This document shows, in pieces, positions 18,959-26,849 of a stretch of DNA of 64,000 bases (position 1 is the stretch's first letter; each line of letters begins with the position of its first letter). Origin of the DNA: Streptomyces sp. NBC_01217 (lineage in GTDB: Bacteria > Actinomycetota > Actinomycetes > Streptomycetales > Streptomycetaceae); contig NZ_CP108538.1 of NCBI RefSeq assembly GCF_035994185.1, positions 2,790,001-2,854,000 of the forward strand, written 5' to 3'. Under the pieces are notes generated by a model. That model was not told where the DNA came from. It saw only the letters and a program-made list of their open reading frames with translations, and did not search any database. A program made the translations under genes and the position numbers.

Positions 18959-20038
18959 CTACGGCGTGCCGGGAAGCCGGACCGTGACGAGGAGACCGCC
19001 GACGGGGCGGGGGACGAGGTCGAGGGTCCCGTCGTGGGCGCGGACGATGCTGTGCACGATGGCCAGGCCGAGGCCGACGCCGGCGTGCTCGTCGGTGCGT
19101 ACGCGTTCCGTTCCGCGCTGGAAGGGTTCGATGAGGGTCGGTACCAGTTCCGGTGGGAGCCGACGGCCCGTGTTCTCGACCCGCAGCACGCTCGTGTCGC
19201 CGTGCGCCTCGGTGTGGACCGTCACGGTGCCGCCGGCGGGGAGGTTGTGGACGATGGCGTTCTGGACGAGGTTCGTCACCATCCGCAGCAGGAGCTCCGC
19301 GGAGCCGCTGGTCCGGGCCGCCCCGCCGGTGACGTCGAGCGTGATCCGGCGCTGTTCGGCGAGCGGAAGCAGCGTTTCGGCGGCTTCTTCGGCGATGAGG
19401 GAGAGGTCGACGCTCTCGCGGGTGAAGTTCCCGCGGTCGCCGCGGCTGAGCAGCAGGAGGGCCTCGGTGAGGTCGATCGCCCGTGTATTGACAGCGTGCA
19501 GGCGTTCGATGAGTTCACCCCGGTCCCGCGTGGGGTCCTTGCGGGCGACGTCGAGGAGCGTCCGCGAGATGGCTAGCGGGGTGCGCAGCTCGTGGGAGGC
19601 GTTCGCGGCGAACCGCTGCTGCTCGGCGACGTGGGACTCGAGTTGTTCGAGCATCGAGTCGAATGCGTCGGAGAGTTCACGGAATTCGTCCTGGCGGCCC
19701 TTCATGCGGATCCGGTGGGACAGCGATCCGTTCCCGGCCATCCGTGCCGCATCCCGGATCTGTGTGAGTGGCGCGAGCATCCGGCCGGCGAGGATCCATC
19801 CCCCGACGAGGCCGAACACGAGCAGGAAGGCCATCGCCACGGCCGCGGCGGGGGCGAAGGTGTGCACAAGGAGGTAGCGGTTGGGCGAGATCCCGAGAAG
19901 GCCCTTGGGGTTGTCGGGTACGTAGCGCAGCAGGAACACCCACACCACGGCCAGCAGGAGAGTGCCGGCGACGGCGAGGAATCCGGCATAGCTGAGGGTG
20001 AGTTTCAGTCGGGCGCTGGGCCCTGGGCCTCTACGCAT
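18959..20038 (-). CDS. two-component sensor histidine kinase
   Basis: A 359-residue kinase. It has TM1 at residues 13-37, a short extracytoplasmic loop, TM2 at 58-84, HAMP to about 140, H-box FAANASHELRTPLA with His149, N-box LVQNAIVHN, and G-boxes HAGVGLGLAIVHSIV. The ATG at 20038 overlaps the response-regulator stop by 8 bp, so the two are coupled. The extracytoplasmic loop (about 20 residues) is too short for a sensor domain, which suggests signal sensing within the membrane or through a partner such as the VanZ-like protein. Confidence 0.9.
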   Translation of the reverse strand: MRRGPGPSARLKLTLSYAGFLAVAGTLLLAVVWVFLLRYVPDNPKGLLGISPNRYLLVHTFAPAAAVAMAFLLVFGLVGGWILAGRMLAPLTQIRDAARMAGNGSLSHRIRMKGRQDEFRELSDAFDSMLEQLESHVAEQQRFAANASHELRTPLAISRTLLDVARKDPTRDRGELIERLHAVNTRAIDLTEALLLLSRGDRGNFTRESVDLSLIAEEAAETLLPLAEQRRITLDVTGGAARTSGSAELLLRMVTNLVQNAIVHNLPAGGTVTVHTEAHGDTSVLRVENTGRRLPPELVPTLIEPFQRGTERVRTDEHAGVGLGLAIVHSIVRAHDGTLDLVPRPVGGLLVTVRLPGTP

Positions 20039-20726
20039 GCGTACTGCCGGGGGCGATGGTGTCCACACCGGTATCGATCCGGTAGCCGACGCCGGGCACC
20101 GTGGCGATGATCCATGGTGCGCCGAGCCGTTTGCGCAGTGCGGAGACGGTGATGCGTACGGCGTTGGTGAGGGGGTCGACGTTCTCGTCCCAGGCCCGTT
20201 CCAGCAGCTCTTCGGCGCTGACGACCCCGCCCTCGGCGGCGACGAGGACTTCCAGCACGGCGAACTGTTTGCGGGTGAGTGCGACGTAGCGTCCGTCGCG
20301 GAAGACCTCCCGGCGGAAGGGATCGAGCCGCAGGCCCGCGATCTCGCGGACCGGGGGCCGGGCATACGCGCGTCTGCGGTCGAGCGCCCTCAGCCGCAGG
20401 ACGAGCTCCCGCAGCTCGAACGGTTTGGTGAGGTAGTCGTCGGCTCCGAGCCCGAACCCGGAAGCCTTGTCGTCGATCCGGTCGGCAGCGGTGAGCATAA
20501 GGATCGGGATGCCGCTGCCGGAGGCGACGATGCGGCGGGCGACCTCGTCGCCGGAGGGGCCGGGGATGTCGCGGTCGAGGACCGCGAGGTCGTAGGAGTT
20601 GACGCTGAGCAGTTCCAGGGCGGAGTCGCCGTCGCCGGCGATGTCGGCGGCGATCGCCTCCAGCCGCAGACCGTCACGGACGGCTTCGGCCAGGTAGGGC
20701 TCGTCCTCCACGATCAGTACGCGCAT
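20031..20726 (-). CDS. OmpR-family response regulator
   Basis: A 231-residue regulator. The receiver has acidic pocket VEDE, phospho-acceptor Asp51 (LAVLDRDIPGPSG) and the conserved Lys in LTKPF. The winged-helix DNA-binding half has LTRKQFAVLEVLV, NAVRITVSALRKRLG and TVPGVGYRI. It is middle gene of a VanZ-like / response regulator / kinase run. A direct repeat just upstream is a possible autoregulatory site. Confidence 0.92.
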   Translation of the reverse strand: MRVLIVEDEPYLAEAVRDGLRLEAIAADIAGDGDSALELLSVNSYDLAVLDRDIPGPSGDEVARRIVASGSGIPILMLTAADRIDDKASGFGLGADDYLTKPFELRELVLRLRALDRRRAYARPPVREIAGLRLDPFRREVFRDGRYVALTRKQFAVLEVLVAAEGGVVSAEELLERAWDENVDPLTNAVRITVSALRKRLGAPWIIATVPGVGYRIDTGVDTIAPGSTHA

Positions 20727-20757
20727 GTCCGAAGCCTAAGCAGCACAACATATCGCC

Positions 20758-20776
20758 GACGTATTCAAAGACGTAT
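20758..20776 (-). promoter_or_regulatory. direct repeat upstream of response regulator
   Basis: gacgtat at 20758-20764 and 20770-20776 (12-bp period), 32 bp upstream of the regulator start. OmpR-type regulators bind such tandem sites. Confidence 0.35.
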
Positions 20777-20794
20777 GCACACCGGACACGCGAC

Positions 20795-21505
20795 TCAGCC
20801 TGCCGATGCCGGTGCCGGCGCGGGGCGAGGCCGATCCGACGGCGCATGTGCCGTAGTGCGCCACCAGCGGCGCGACGCCAGCGCGGCCAGCACGGCGCCG
20901 GCGGCGTTGACCAGTACGTCGTCCACGGAGGACACCCGGTCCAGCCGCAGGACGTACTGTGCGGTTTCAACCAGGACCGAGCAGCCCGCCCCGAGCGCGA
21001 GGATCCGCGGTACGGACGCCAGCGCCGCGAACCGCATCGGCGCGAAGAACCCCAGCGCCGCAAAGACCAGCAGGTTGCCGACGATTCCGAGCGGCCCCAT
21101 CGTGACCAGGTCCCGCAGCGGTACCAGGCTCACCCGGGCGGGGACGATGCCGGCCCCGGCGCCCGGCATCATGGTCATCCATAGGAACGGCACCGTCCCG
21201 TGGACCATGCCCACCTCGGCCAGCGACATCCGCCACGCCGATGCGACGCCGACAGCACTCCGACGGCGCGCCGGCGCCCACACCACCAGCGCGGCCAACG
21301 GCAGCGCGACCAACGTCATGAGCACCACACCGTTGAACGTGTCGAAGCAGCCGTGCCACCGCCCGGCCATGCACTTCGGAGCGGCCATCATGAGCGGCCC
21401 ACGCACGACGAACGCGGCGCTTGCCACACCGAGGATCGCCAGGCCGAGGAGCACGACCCTGCGCGTGCGGCGGGGCGGTGCCGACAGGGATGCGTTGTGG
21501 TTCAT
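20795..21505 (-). CDS. VanZ-family membrane protein
   Basis: A 236-residue protein with about five TM helices. The VanZ-like region includes LVPLRDL, GNLLVFAALGFFAPM and ETAQYVLRLDRVSSVDDVLVNAAGAVLA, the signature of the family. VanZ gives low-level teicoplanin resistance in enterococci; most actinobacterial homologues are uncharacterised. It lies 68 bp before the response regulator on the same strand and may be co-transcribed, hinting at a cell-envelope signal for the two-component system. Confidence 0.85.
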   Translation of the reverse strand: MNHNASLSAPPRRTRRVVLLGLAILGVASAAFVVRGPLMMAAPKCMAGRWHGCFDTFNGVVLMTLVALPLAALVVWAPARRRSAVGVASAWRMSLAEVGMVHGTVPFLWMTMMPGAGAGIVPARVSLVPLRDLVTMGPLGIVGNLLVFAALGFFAPMRFAALASVPRILALGAGCSVLVETAQYVLRLDRVSSVDDVLVNAAGAVLAALASRRWWRTTAHAPSDRPRPAPAPASAG

Positions 21506-21612
21506 GCCCCCATTGGAGACGGAGGGCCGTTGCGGTGGTGTATGCGATTTTCGATACGCCCGCGATACACGGAGTCCCCGGCATCAAGGAACTGGCGCAA
21601 GCCTGAGGTGAG

Positions 21613-21725
21613 ATGGTCTCGCCACCGGTGATCGCACCGGCCCAGCTACTGCGGGCGCTGGACGACTCGTCCGTGCACATCGCGCTGCCGAGCATCCAGG
21701 ACGAGCTCGCCGTCACGCCCGCACG
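21613..21725 (+). pseudogene. MFS transporter N-terminal scrap
   Basis: One frame reads LRALDDSSVHIALPSIQDELAVTPA, resembling the first-helix motif of DHA2 MFS exporters (LDxxIVxxALPxIxxxL). It stops at the IS5-type end that follows. Confidence 0.4.
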
Positions 21726-21735
21726 AAGGCTGTCA

Positions 21736-21762
21736 CATATGGGGCGAGAGCTATCCCGTGAG
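21736..21762 (-). mobile_element. solo IS5-type element end
   Basis: These 27 bp match 23 of 27 positions of the transposase-stop/terminal segment at 14315-14341 (catatgg...cccgtgag). On the reverse strand both encode the last codons LTG-stop and then the element end. No other part of the element remains here. Confidence 0.5.
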
Positions 21763-22049
21763 TACGAGGTCCCCGCCGTCCGCTGGAACGGCCCCGCTCA
21801 GCCGCTCGACGACAAGCATCGCTGGAACACCGCATGCCGGCTCCTGCACAACAACACCCTCAAGCCCGAAGACCACCTCGCCAGGCCCGCAGCGCCGCGC
21901 TCTTCCAGCTCGCCACCGAGATCCCCGCCGCGATCCTCGCCCGCGCCCTGAGTATCCACACCAACGTCGCTGTCGCCTGGCAACGGCTCTCCGCGGGCGA
22001 CCGGACCACCTACGCCTTCGAGATCAGCCGACGGGCGAGGCCGACATGA
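21763..22049 (+). pseudogene. integrase-like gene with internal deletion
   Basis: Two blocks survive. HRWNTACRLLHNNTLKPEDHLA lies near 21818-21880, then after a frame change ARSAALFQLATEIPAAILARALSI and VAVAWQRLSAGDRTTYAFEISRR reach 22049. I recall both blocks, joined by about 100 further residues, from recombinase-like proteins of Streptomyces, so the catalytic middle appears deleted. The assignment rests on memory of the family and needs a search. Confidence 0.5.
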
Positions 22050-22650
22050 CGCTCCCGGAAGGCCACTCCAAAACCGCCAGCTCGGGCCACTGCTGACGCC
22101 ACCGCGCCGCCTTGGTCTCATAGACCGACCGGGGTGCGAGCACCGGGTTCGGACGAACGACGAGGTTGAACACGTCCGAGAGCCCGTACGGCGCATACAC
22201 GCGCCACCGGCCGTCGGTCTCCAGACGCACTCCCAGGCAGCACGTCGTCGCGGCGAAGCTGTCGATCGCCGCCTCGGTGGATTCATACGGCGGACACACC
22301 ACTTTGAACTTGTCCTCGTACCAGAGGTGAACCCGCGCCTCGTTCCGGATCTCAACCTCCGCAGGCAGATCGCCGAAGACCTCCCGCCCGGTCCTGATCA
22401 CGGCATCCTCCGCTTCCCAGGACAGATCGTCGGCGTCGAAGTAGAAGACGTCGTAGTCCTTGATACCGCTGGTCGGCGGCCTGTCCGTGACCACGTTCCA
22501 CACGGTCTGAAACAGGCATCCCGCCGTCACATACCACCCAGGCAGATCCAACGCCGCAGTCCGCGCCAGCACCTCCATCAGCACGTCGTTACGCGCCAGC
22601 ACCGCGCGCAGGGACTCAAGTTGCTCGTCGAGAGGAAGTCGGCTGATCAC
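22024..22650 (-). CDS. nucleotidyltransferase-family protein
   Basis: A 208-residue protein of the bacterial nucleotidyltransferase group often annotated as COG3575. It has WYVTAGCLFQTVWNVVTDRPP, GIKDYDVFYFDADDLSWEAED (metal-binding Asp pair), FGDLPAEVEIRNEARVHLWYEDKF and STEAAIDSFAATTCCLGVR. The C-terminal few residues overlap the integrase-like remnant and may have been altered by it. ATG at 22650 with a gaggaag site upstream. Substrate is unknown. It appears to be intact cargo of the accessory region. Confidence 0.8.
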   Translation of the reverse strand: MISRLPLDEQLESLRAVLARNDVLMEVLARTAALDLPGWYVTAGCLFQTVWNVVTDRPPTSGIKDYDVFYFDADDLSWEAEDAVIRTGREVFGDLPAEVEIRNEARVHLWYEDKFKVVCPPYESTEAAIDSFAATTCCLGVRLETDGRWRVYAPYGLSDVFNLVVRPNPVLAPRSVYETKAARWRQQWPELAVLEWPSGSVMSASPVG

Positions 22651-22730
22651 CGGCCCTGCCTACCACAGCCGCCCCCGGGCCGGAACAGAACCGCCTCGGG
22701 CGCCCCCTCAGCCCGGAGGCATTCGGACAG

Positions 22731-22832
22731 TTCCAATACCCGACGTCACCACTACACGTCGTCCAGGACACCCAGCGCGAAGCCGTGAGCCATCTGGACC
22801 GCATGCTGAAGCGGCGTCCCGGCCGTGAGTAA
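22731..22832 (+). pseudogene. tyrosine integrase C-terminal remnant (left)
   Basis: The frame ending at taa 22830-22832 reads HVVQDTQREAVSHLDRMLKRRPGRE, the tail that follows the catalytic Tyr in Streptomyces tyrosine integrases. The Tyr motif itself (DTYSH) has been destroyed just upstream. The stop lies 30 bp from the left att copy, the normal int-att arrangement. Confidence 0.6.
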
Positions 22833-22862
22833 CCGCACCTGCTGATCGGTTGGGGGCCTTTG

Positions 22863-22913
22863 TACTGGTGGGCGCGGACGGTTTCGAACCGCCGACATCT
22901 GCTTTGCAAGAGC
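22863..22913. other. attachment-site copy: 3' half of tRNA-Val
   Basis: Fifty of 51 bp are identical to 30431-30481, covering the tRNA-Val from anticodon arm to CCA end. The one difference (22907 c against t at 30475) falls on the middle anticodon base. Identity stops abruptly after aagagc. This is the footprint left by integrases that use a tRNA 3' end. Confidence 0.8.
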
Positions 22914-23454
22914 TGATGTATCAGTGCCTCTCCCGACACCTTGAGGTCTTGTGAACCGGGCCCAAGCGGCTCTACGCCACCCGTCCCGTACATCCGGTAA
23001 GGCCGGTACCGACCCCATCGTCCCGGGCCGAAGGGCGGCCCCGACCCGGCTGGTTCTGCCGGCTCCGCAGGGAAGGACGGTACGCACACGGCCACGGCGG
23101 AGCGGATGGGCAGACGTACCCCGCCAGGTACAGCCCCCAGCCGCCACGATTCACCAACTGTCCCGGACCATGCGCAGAGTCCGGTCGTCCACGACCTCCC
23201 TGCTGACCGTTGACCGTTGACCGCCGACGCTCATGAGCGTCGCCCCTTGCCTGGCTTCGGCCGACGCAGGGGGCGCTTTCGTATTCCTTTCGAAAACCCG
23301 TATCAAGAATCTCCAATGCAAGAGTGAACACTCTCATCAAGTGCACACGCATAACCCTTTCTGCATCACAAGGAACTCAAAATCCCTGAAATTATTCCCC
23401 CGATTCACACCTTCCTCGAAGAGTTCAGGAAGGTTGACAAAAAAGGGGACACCC
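22914..23454. other. non-coding, partly AT-rich interval
   Basis: No supported gene. From about 23280 to 23450 the base composition drops sharply toward A+T compared with the surroundings. This forms the leader of the secreted protein that follows. Open frames here are shadows. Confidence 0.5.
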
Positions 23455-23874
23455 TTGCTCAAGAACAAGAAGGTTCGCACGGCTGTGTGGTCGAGCGCCG
23501 CCGTGAGTCTCGTCGCAGGCGTTACGTGGGCGGGCACCGCCTCAGCTGCCGCGCCGACCCCCGCCAAGGTGACGGCTCCGTATGCGCAGGCCGCTGCGGT
23601 GATCAACGCGGACGGCAGCATCAACAGGGCCAAGGGGATCGCGAACGTCACGAAGCCGGCCACTGGACGCTACTGCGTCGAACTGGAGGACAAGGACCTG
23701 GATCTCACCAGGCTCACCCCGGTGGCCACCCTTCAGTACGTTTCCTTCGAGTACGGAATTCGTATCTCGTTCTGGCCGCACCCCGAGTGCGGAGGGCGGA
23801 AGGACACCATTCACGTAATCACGGGAATGCCGAACAAGTGGGAAGACCTGGCGTTCTCGCTCGTCGTTCCGTAA
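23455..23874 (+). CDS. small secreted protein, unknown family
   Basis: A 139-residue exported protein. It has a charged start (LLKNKKVR), a hydrophobic core and cleavage near GTASAAA. The mature part has two cysteines (GRYCVELED, HPECGG) that could form one disulfide, in the context VATLQYVSFEYGIRISFWPHPECGG. The chosen start is TTG at 23455 with an AAAGGGGAC ribosome site; the in-frame upstream extension is compositionally foreign. I do not recognise the family. It is cargo of the tRNA-Val island with its own terminator. Confidence 0.65.
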   Translation: MLKNKKVRTAVWSSAAVSLVAGVTWAGTASAAAPTPAKVTAPYAQAAAVINADGSINRAKGIANVTKPATGRYCVELEDKDLDLTRLTPVATLQYVSFEYGIRISFWPHPECGGRKDTIHVITGMPNKWEDLAFSLVVP

Positions 23875-23903
23875 CGGATAGATGAACTGATAGGACGGTT
23901 TAG

Positions 23904-23920
23904 CCCCATACGGTATGGGG
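23904..23920 (+). terminator. intrinsic terminator
   Basis: Perfect 7-bp stem ccccata/tatgggg with loop cgg, followed by ggtcttt, 29 bp after the secreted-protein stop. Confidence 0.65.
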
Positions 23921-24259
23921 GTCTTTCCGATGGACCGTCGGCCCCCTCCGTTTCATCAGCCGTGTGCGACGGGGCAGCATCGAAATTGGTCACTGCATCC
24001 CCTTCCGTACCGTGCGGGAGGGGGCGCTTTCGTATTGCACGTGGCCCGGTCGATACAGGCGCGCTCAGCAACTTCCTGCTGAGTGAGGCTGAATGTGGAT
24101 TCCTCGTGGGCTCCGAGAGCGAGGAGACCCACCAGCCGTGATCAGCTGGATAGTCGGAAACAGACTCTCCCCTGCTATGCGCCCTCGGTGGACGCGGACC
24201 GCTTCGAACTGAACCGTTCCGGGTTCGGTAGGGACTCGATCATTTGAGAGGATCGAGTC

Positions 24260-24552
24260 ATGGCACGTTCTTCCCAGTACCCGCTTGAGCTGCGCCGTCG
24301 TGCGGTGCGGATGGTCGCCGAGGTGCGGCCGGAGTACGACACCGAGTGGGCCGCGATGAAAGCGGTCGCCCAGAAACTGGGTATCGGCACAACCGAGACG
24401 CTGCGCAAGTGGGTCCGCCAGGACCAGATCGACGCCGGCGCCCGTCCAGGCACCACGACGGAGGATTCCGCGCAGATCAAAGCGATGAAAAAGGAGATCG
24501 CCGAGCTGAAGCGGGCGAACGAGATCCTGAAGGCTGCGGCGTCTTTCTTCGC
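24260..24552 (+). pseudogene. IS3 orfA, cut by IS110 insertion
   Basis: Encodes the helix-turn-helix/leucine-zipper protein of an IS3-type element. It has SSQYPLELRRRAVRMVAEVRP, GIGTTETLRKWVRQDQIDAG and IKAMKKEIAELKRANEILKAA. The frame is intact to FFA and then enters the IS110 left end, ending in a few foreign residues at 24586. The missing last codons (AELDRPHTRS-stop) are found at 25855. Confidence 0.9.
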
Positions 24553-24605
24553 TTCAATGCCATCGTTGGAGACGTCGACCCGGTGACGGTGCGACAGTGA
24601 CAGAT

Positions 24606-24752
24606 GCCGATGGGGCTGGCTCTTTTCTTTGCTGCCCCGCCAGTTGAGGGCTTTTCGGCGATGTGCCGCCCCGTCGGCGTGTCCGTTCTTCGCGATGTGG
24701 CCTGATAGAAGCGTGCTGTTCGCCCGATTGAGGCGTGCCCCCGCGGAGAACG
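24606..24752 (+). ncRNA. predicted bridge RNA of IS110 element 1
   Basis: Two stem-loops. The target loop is closed by 24606-24616 and 24668-24678 (11 bp, one G-U). Inside it 24624-24632 matches the left target 24544-24552 (8/9, the change being G-U compatible), and 24654-24660 pairs with the right target cgccgag at 25855. The donor loop is closed by 24684-24694 and 24742-24752 (11 bp, one G-U). Inside it 24705-24712 equals the element right end 25845-25852 (atagaagc), and 24727-24733 pairs with the left-end junction at 24552-24558. Layout follows published IS110 bridge RNAs; expression is inferred. Confidence 0.7.
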
Positions 24753-24787
24753 ACGACACCTCGTCCGACTCCCGTTGGAGGCATCCC

Positions 24788-25843
24788 GTGATCGTGGTCG
24801 GTATCGACTCCCACAAGAAGACTCGCACCCTGGTCGCGGTGGACCAGGTCGGAAGGCGCCTGACGCAGCTGACCGTGGACGCCACCGCCAGGGGCCGCCG
24901 GCAGGTCTGCGTCTGGCTGGGACAGTTTGAGCAGGTCCTACTCGCTATCGAGGACTGCCGGCATCTGACCCGACGTTTCGAGGCGGACCTACTGGTGTCG
25001 GGGTACGCGGTGGTGCGCGTGCACACGCGACTGATGGCCGGCGCGCGGCGCTCGGCCCGCGAGCGTGGCAAGTCTGATCCGATCGACGCTGAAGCGGTGG
25101 CTCGAGTCGCTCTGCGAGAGCCCGATCTGCCCAAGGCCGAGTTGGACGGCCCGACCCGCGAGGTCAAGTTGCGCTCCGATCACCGACGCACTCTGGTCCG
25201 GCAGCGCACCGCCATCGCCAACAAGCTGCGTTGGTTCCTGCACGAGATCGACCCCGAGCTGGTCGTTCCTTCGCGCGGTCTGAAGCGCCTGTGCGTCCTG
25301 GACAGCTTGGAAGCGGGCCTCGTCGCCCGACGCGGAGTCGTGGCGGAGATCGCGTTGGATCTGGTCCAGGATTGTCGGCGCCTGACCCTGCGCATCAACG
25401 CGATGGAGGCCCAGCTACGGCATCTGGTTCGCGAACTGGCTCCGAATCTGCTGGCGGTGCCCGGATGCGGGGCCCTGTCGGCGGCGATGATCCTCGGAGA
25501 GACGGCCGGGGCCACTCGCTTCAAGTCCAAGGACGCTTTCGCCCGGTTCAACGGCACCGCCCCGATACCCGTCTGGTCCTCCAACACGGTTCGCGTCCGC
25601 CTCAATCGGGGAGGCAACCGCACCATCAACAACGCCCTGCACATGGCTGCCGTCACCCAAGTCCGTCAAGACGGGCCCGGCGCTGCGTACTACGCCAAGC
25701 AGCTCGCCGCGGGAAAGACCGTGAAAGAGGCTCTGCGACTGCTGCGGCGCCGCATCTCCGACCGGGTCTTCCGGGCTCTGCTGGCAGACGAGGCTGCCCA
25801 TGACGACCAGCAGATCATCCAGGAACTGCCGCAGGTGGCTTGA
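24788..25843 (+). CDS. IS110-family transposase (element 1)
   Basis: A 351-residue RNA-guided recombinase of the IS110 type. The N-terminal RuvC-like DEDD domain starts VIVVGIDSHKKTRTL (first Asp at residue 7) with AIEDCRHLTRR and SDPIDAEAVARVAL. A coiled-coil middle and the Transposase_20 domain follow (LLAVPGCGALSAAMILGETAG, FARFNGTAPIPVWSSNTVRVRLNRGGNRTINNAL split across two motifs). GTG start at 24788 after a GTTGGAGG site. The frame is full length and looks active. Confidence 0.9.
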   Translation: MIVVGIDSHKKTRTLVAVDQVGRRLTQLTVDATARGRRQVCVWLGQFEQVLLAIEDCRHLTRRFEADLLVSGYAVVRVHTRLMAGARRSARERGKSDPIDAEAVARVALREPDLPKAELDGPTREVKLRSDHRRTLVRQRTAIANKLRWFLHEIDPELVVPSRGLKRLCVLDSLEAGLVARRGVVAEIALDLVQDCRRLTLRINAMEAQLRHLVRELAPNLLAVPGCGALSAAMILGETAGATRFKSKDAFARFNGTAPIPVWSSNTVRVRLNRGGNRTINNALHMAAVTQVRQDGPGAAYYAKQLAAGKTVKEALRLLRRRISDRVFRALLADEAAHDDQQIIQELPQVA

Positions 25844-25854
25844 CATAGAAGCAT

Positions 25855-26592
25855 CGCCGAGCTCGACCGGCCACACACACGCTCGTAGCCTTCATCGACG
25901 AGCACAAGGGCCGCTTCGGCGGAGTCGAGCCGATCTGCCGCGTACTCACCGAGCACGAATGCAAGATCGCCCCCTCCACCTACTATGCCCACCACAAACG
26001 TCAGGCCGCACCCTCAGCCCGGACCGTGCGCGACGCGGAACTCAAGGAATTGATCCGTGAGGTCTTCGAGGCCAACTACCGTGTATACGGGGCGCGGAAG
26101 ATCTGGCGTGCACTGAACCGGCAAGACCATCAGGTCGCCCGCTGCACCGTCGAACGCCTGATGCGCGAGATGGACATCGCCGGAGCGGTCCGTGGCACAC
26201 GCGTGATCACCACGCTGCCCGGCGGGCAGGCCGGGCGGGCCCCGGACCTGCTGGACCGCGACTTCGTCGCGCTCGCCCCGAACCGCTGCTGGGTCGCTGA
26301 CTTCACCCACGTGAAGACCTGGGCCGGTGTCGTCTACGTCGCCTTCGTCGTGGACACCTTCTCCCGCCGCATCGTCGGCTGGTCCGCGGCCACCGTGAAG
26401 GAAACGGTGTTCGTGCTGGACGCCCTCGAGATGGCGCTGTGGCAGCGTGACCGCGATCAACACCCGTTCCAAGCAGGCGAGTTGATACATCACTCGGATG
26501 CCGGGTCGCAGTACACGAGTTTCCGGCTCGCCGAGCATCTGGATACTGCGGACATCGCCGCCTCTATCGGATCGGTCGGCGACGCCTACGAC
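25855..26592 (+). pseudogene. IS3 orfB, 5' part
   Basis: The integrase-core transposase of the IS3 element up to the second IS110 insertion. It has LVAFIDEHKGRFGGVEPICR, YRVYGARKIWRALNRQ, NRCWVADFTHVKTWAGVVYVAFV (first catalytic Asp) and LIHHSDAGSQYTSFR (second Asp). It stops at GDAYD, immediately before the catalytic-Glu motif, where IS110 element 2 begins. Original expression would have needed a programmed frameshift from orfA. Confidence 0.9.
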
Positions 26593-26633
26593 TGTCATTC
26601 TCTTCGTACCGGATCCCGCAAGGATCGGGTAGT

Positions 26634-26806
26634 CCCGGCCGCGACGGTCTGACTCTTGCTTACGACCGACCCCGCGGGTGTCCTGGCGTTGATCTGTCGA
26701 CCGTCCGGCCGGGCACGCAGCAAGCGCTGCCGCCGGACGGACGTGACCTCATAGGAGCCTGGAGCCAACTCGTCAAAGCGTCCCCGTGACAGTCCTGTCC
26801 GTCCGG
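26634..26806 (+). ncRNA. predicted bridge RNA of IS110 element 2
   Basis: Target loop: outer stem 26634-26640/26707-26713 and inner stem 26643-26649/26699-26705, all pairs matched. Inside it 26658-26666 (gcttacgac) matches the left target 26584-26592 (gcctacgac, the change being G-U compatible), and 26685-26690 pairs with the right target aatgcc at 27937 with one G-U. Donor loop: perfect 10-bp stem 26733-26742/26797-26806. Inside it 26751-26758 (ataggagc) equals 27926-27933 near the right end, and 26786-26791 pairs with the first six bases of the element (tgtcat) with one G-U. Confidence 0.75.
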
Positions 26807-26849
26807 CCGGCGACAGCGTGCACCCACGCTACCGGCCGGAAGGAACGCG

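Larger units (their letters stand above)
24553..25854 (+). mobile_element. IS110-family element 1
   Basis: About 1.30 kb inserted between the codons for FFA and AELDRP of the IS3 orfA. There are no inverted repeats and no target duplication, as usual for IS110. The left non-coding region is 235 nt and the right only about 11 nt. This places the element in the IS110 rather than the IS1111 subgroup. Borders are inferred by rejoining the IS3 reading frame and could shift by one or two bases. Confidence 0.85.

Noticed and set aside
18525..19877. 450-residue forward frame over the histidine kinase
   Set aside because: Only its first 65 residues (regulator remnant) look real; the rest is antisense to a kinase with complete catalytic motifs.
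24686..24693. ttcttcgc in the IS110-1 leader, an exact 8-nt match to the left target, first taken as the target guide
   Set aside because: It forms the donor-loop outer stem with 24742-24752 and lies after, not within, the target loop. The match at 24624-24632 is in the correct place, so this one is probably coincidence.
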